DNA of 50,561 nucleotides from Allorhizobium paknamense. Its GTDB lineage: Bacteria; Pseudomonadota; Alphaproteobacteria; Rhizobiales; Rhizobiaceae. This document shows positions 50,549 through 50,561 of this stretch, piece after piece (positions within the stretch are counted from its first letter, which is position 1; each line of letters opens with the position of its first letter). A model generated the notes under the pieces. It was not told the origin of the DNA. It saw nothing but the letters and a program-made list of their open reading frames with translations, and did no database searches. The stretch is from NCBI RefSeq assembly GCF_030815125.1, contig NZ_JAUSWH010000022.1, positions 1 through 50,561 on the forward strand, in the 5' to 3' direction. The position numbers were made by a program, and so were the translations under genes.

Positions 50549-50561
50549 ATGGATGGTGAGG
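50549..50561 (+). CDS. Start of a gene cut off by the window edge
   Basis: ATG at 50549 follows GGAGG (50538-50542 region) at a normal distance, but only four codons are visible, so it cannot be identified. The stretch 50467-50548 before it (GTGACAAATTAATGG..., AT-rich) could be a promoter or the left end of an insertion sequence. Confidence 0.3.

Noticed and set aside
1..50561. CRISPR arrays, tRNA and rRNA genes
   Set aside because: No regularly spaced direct repeats with unique spacers were seen, and no stretch with tRNA cloverleaf or rRNA features was recognised on reading both strands.
50467..50561. Insertion sequence at the right edge
   Set aside because: The AT-rich stretch looks somewhat like an IS end, but too little is visible to define an inverted repeat or transposase.

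Overview
The window reads as chromosomal DNA of an alphaproteobacterium of the Rhizobiales, most likely Rhizobiaceae (Agrobacterium/Rhizobium group). The evidence is a homospermidine synthase, a close relative of Brucella lipoprotein Omp10, the DUF2312/DUF1244/N-formylglutamate amidohydrolase/DUF1036/pyruvate kinase neighbourhood, a KdsD-type isomerase, and several families of palindromic intergenic repeats of rhizobial type. No rRNA, tRNA or CRISPR array was found.

Layout. 1-3300 is an accessory patch: the 3' part of a gene made of 70-residue glycine-zipper repeats, a subtilisin-like protease and a small Cro/CI-type regulator. 3449-12200 holds cell-envelope genes: a degenerate SGNH/DUF459 protein, a lytic transglycosylase, UTP-glucose pyrophosphorylase, an outer-membrane barrel, arabinose-5-phosphate isomerase and an SPFH/NfeD membrane pair. 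Three palindromic TAGG-ended elements sit exactly at gene ends here. 12317-14166 is a queC-queD-queE operon for 7-deazaguanine with a possible riboswitch leader. 14228-14944 is a MazF-like/Phd-like toxin-antitoxin module with a perfect operator palindrome. 14981-24128 carries ferrochelatase, a LysM-tailed 5'-nucleotidase, Omp10, homospermidine synthase and a pepF-pabB-pabC operon. 24587-28299 has an orphan NtrC-type response regulator with a mutated sigma-54 contact loop and a DUF882 (M15-like) periplasmic protein.

28577-32719 is a type VI secretion vgrG island. A GC-rich VgrG core switches to an AT-rich spike end, followed by two AT-rich genes of unknown family (one with a signal peptide and several cysteines, one cytoplasmic) and a PAAR spike-tip protein. 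The other T6SS structural genes are not in the window. This island and the repeat-protein/subtilase patch are the two best candidates for undescribed biology.

32871-36849 is the conserved DUF2312 to pyk segment. After it come a possible small RNA, an alpha/beta hydrolase with a TPR protein, type-B ribosomal protein L36 (short, at 39246-39371), purE-purK, two divergent DUF465 genes, an ArsR regulator with a TauE/SafE permease, a ThiE-like protein with a Sel1-repeat protein, SuhB, a non-flagellar MotA/MotB-like pair, and a flavoprotein dehydrogenase. The last 95 bases open a gene that runs off the window.
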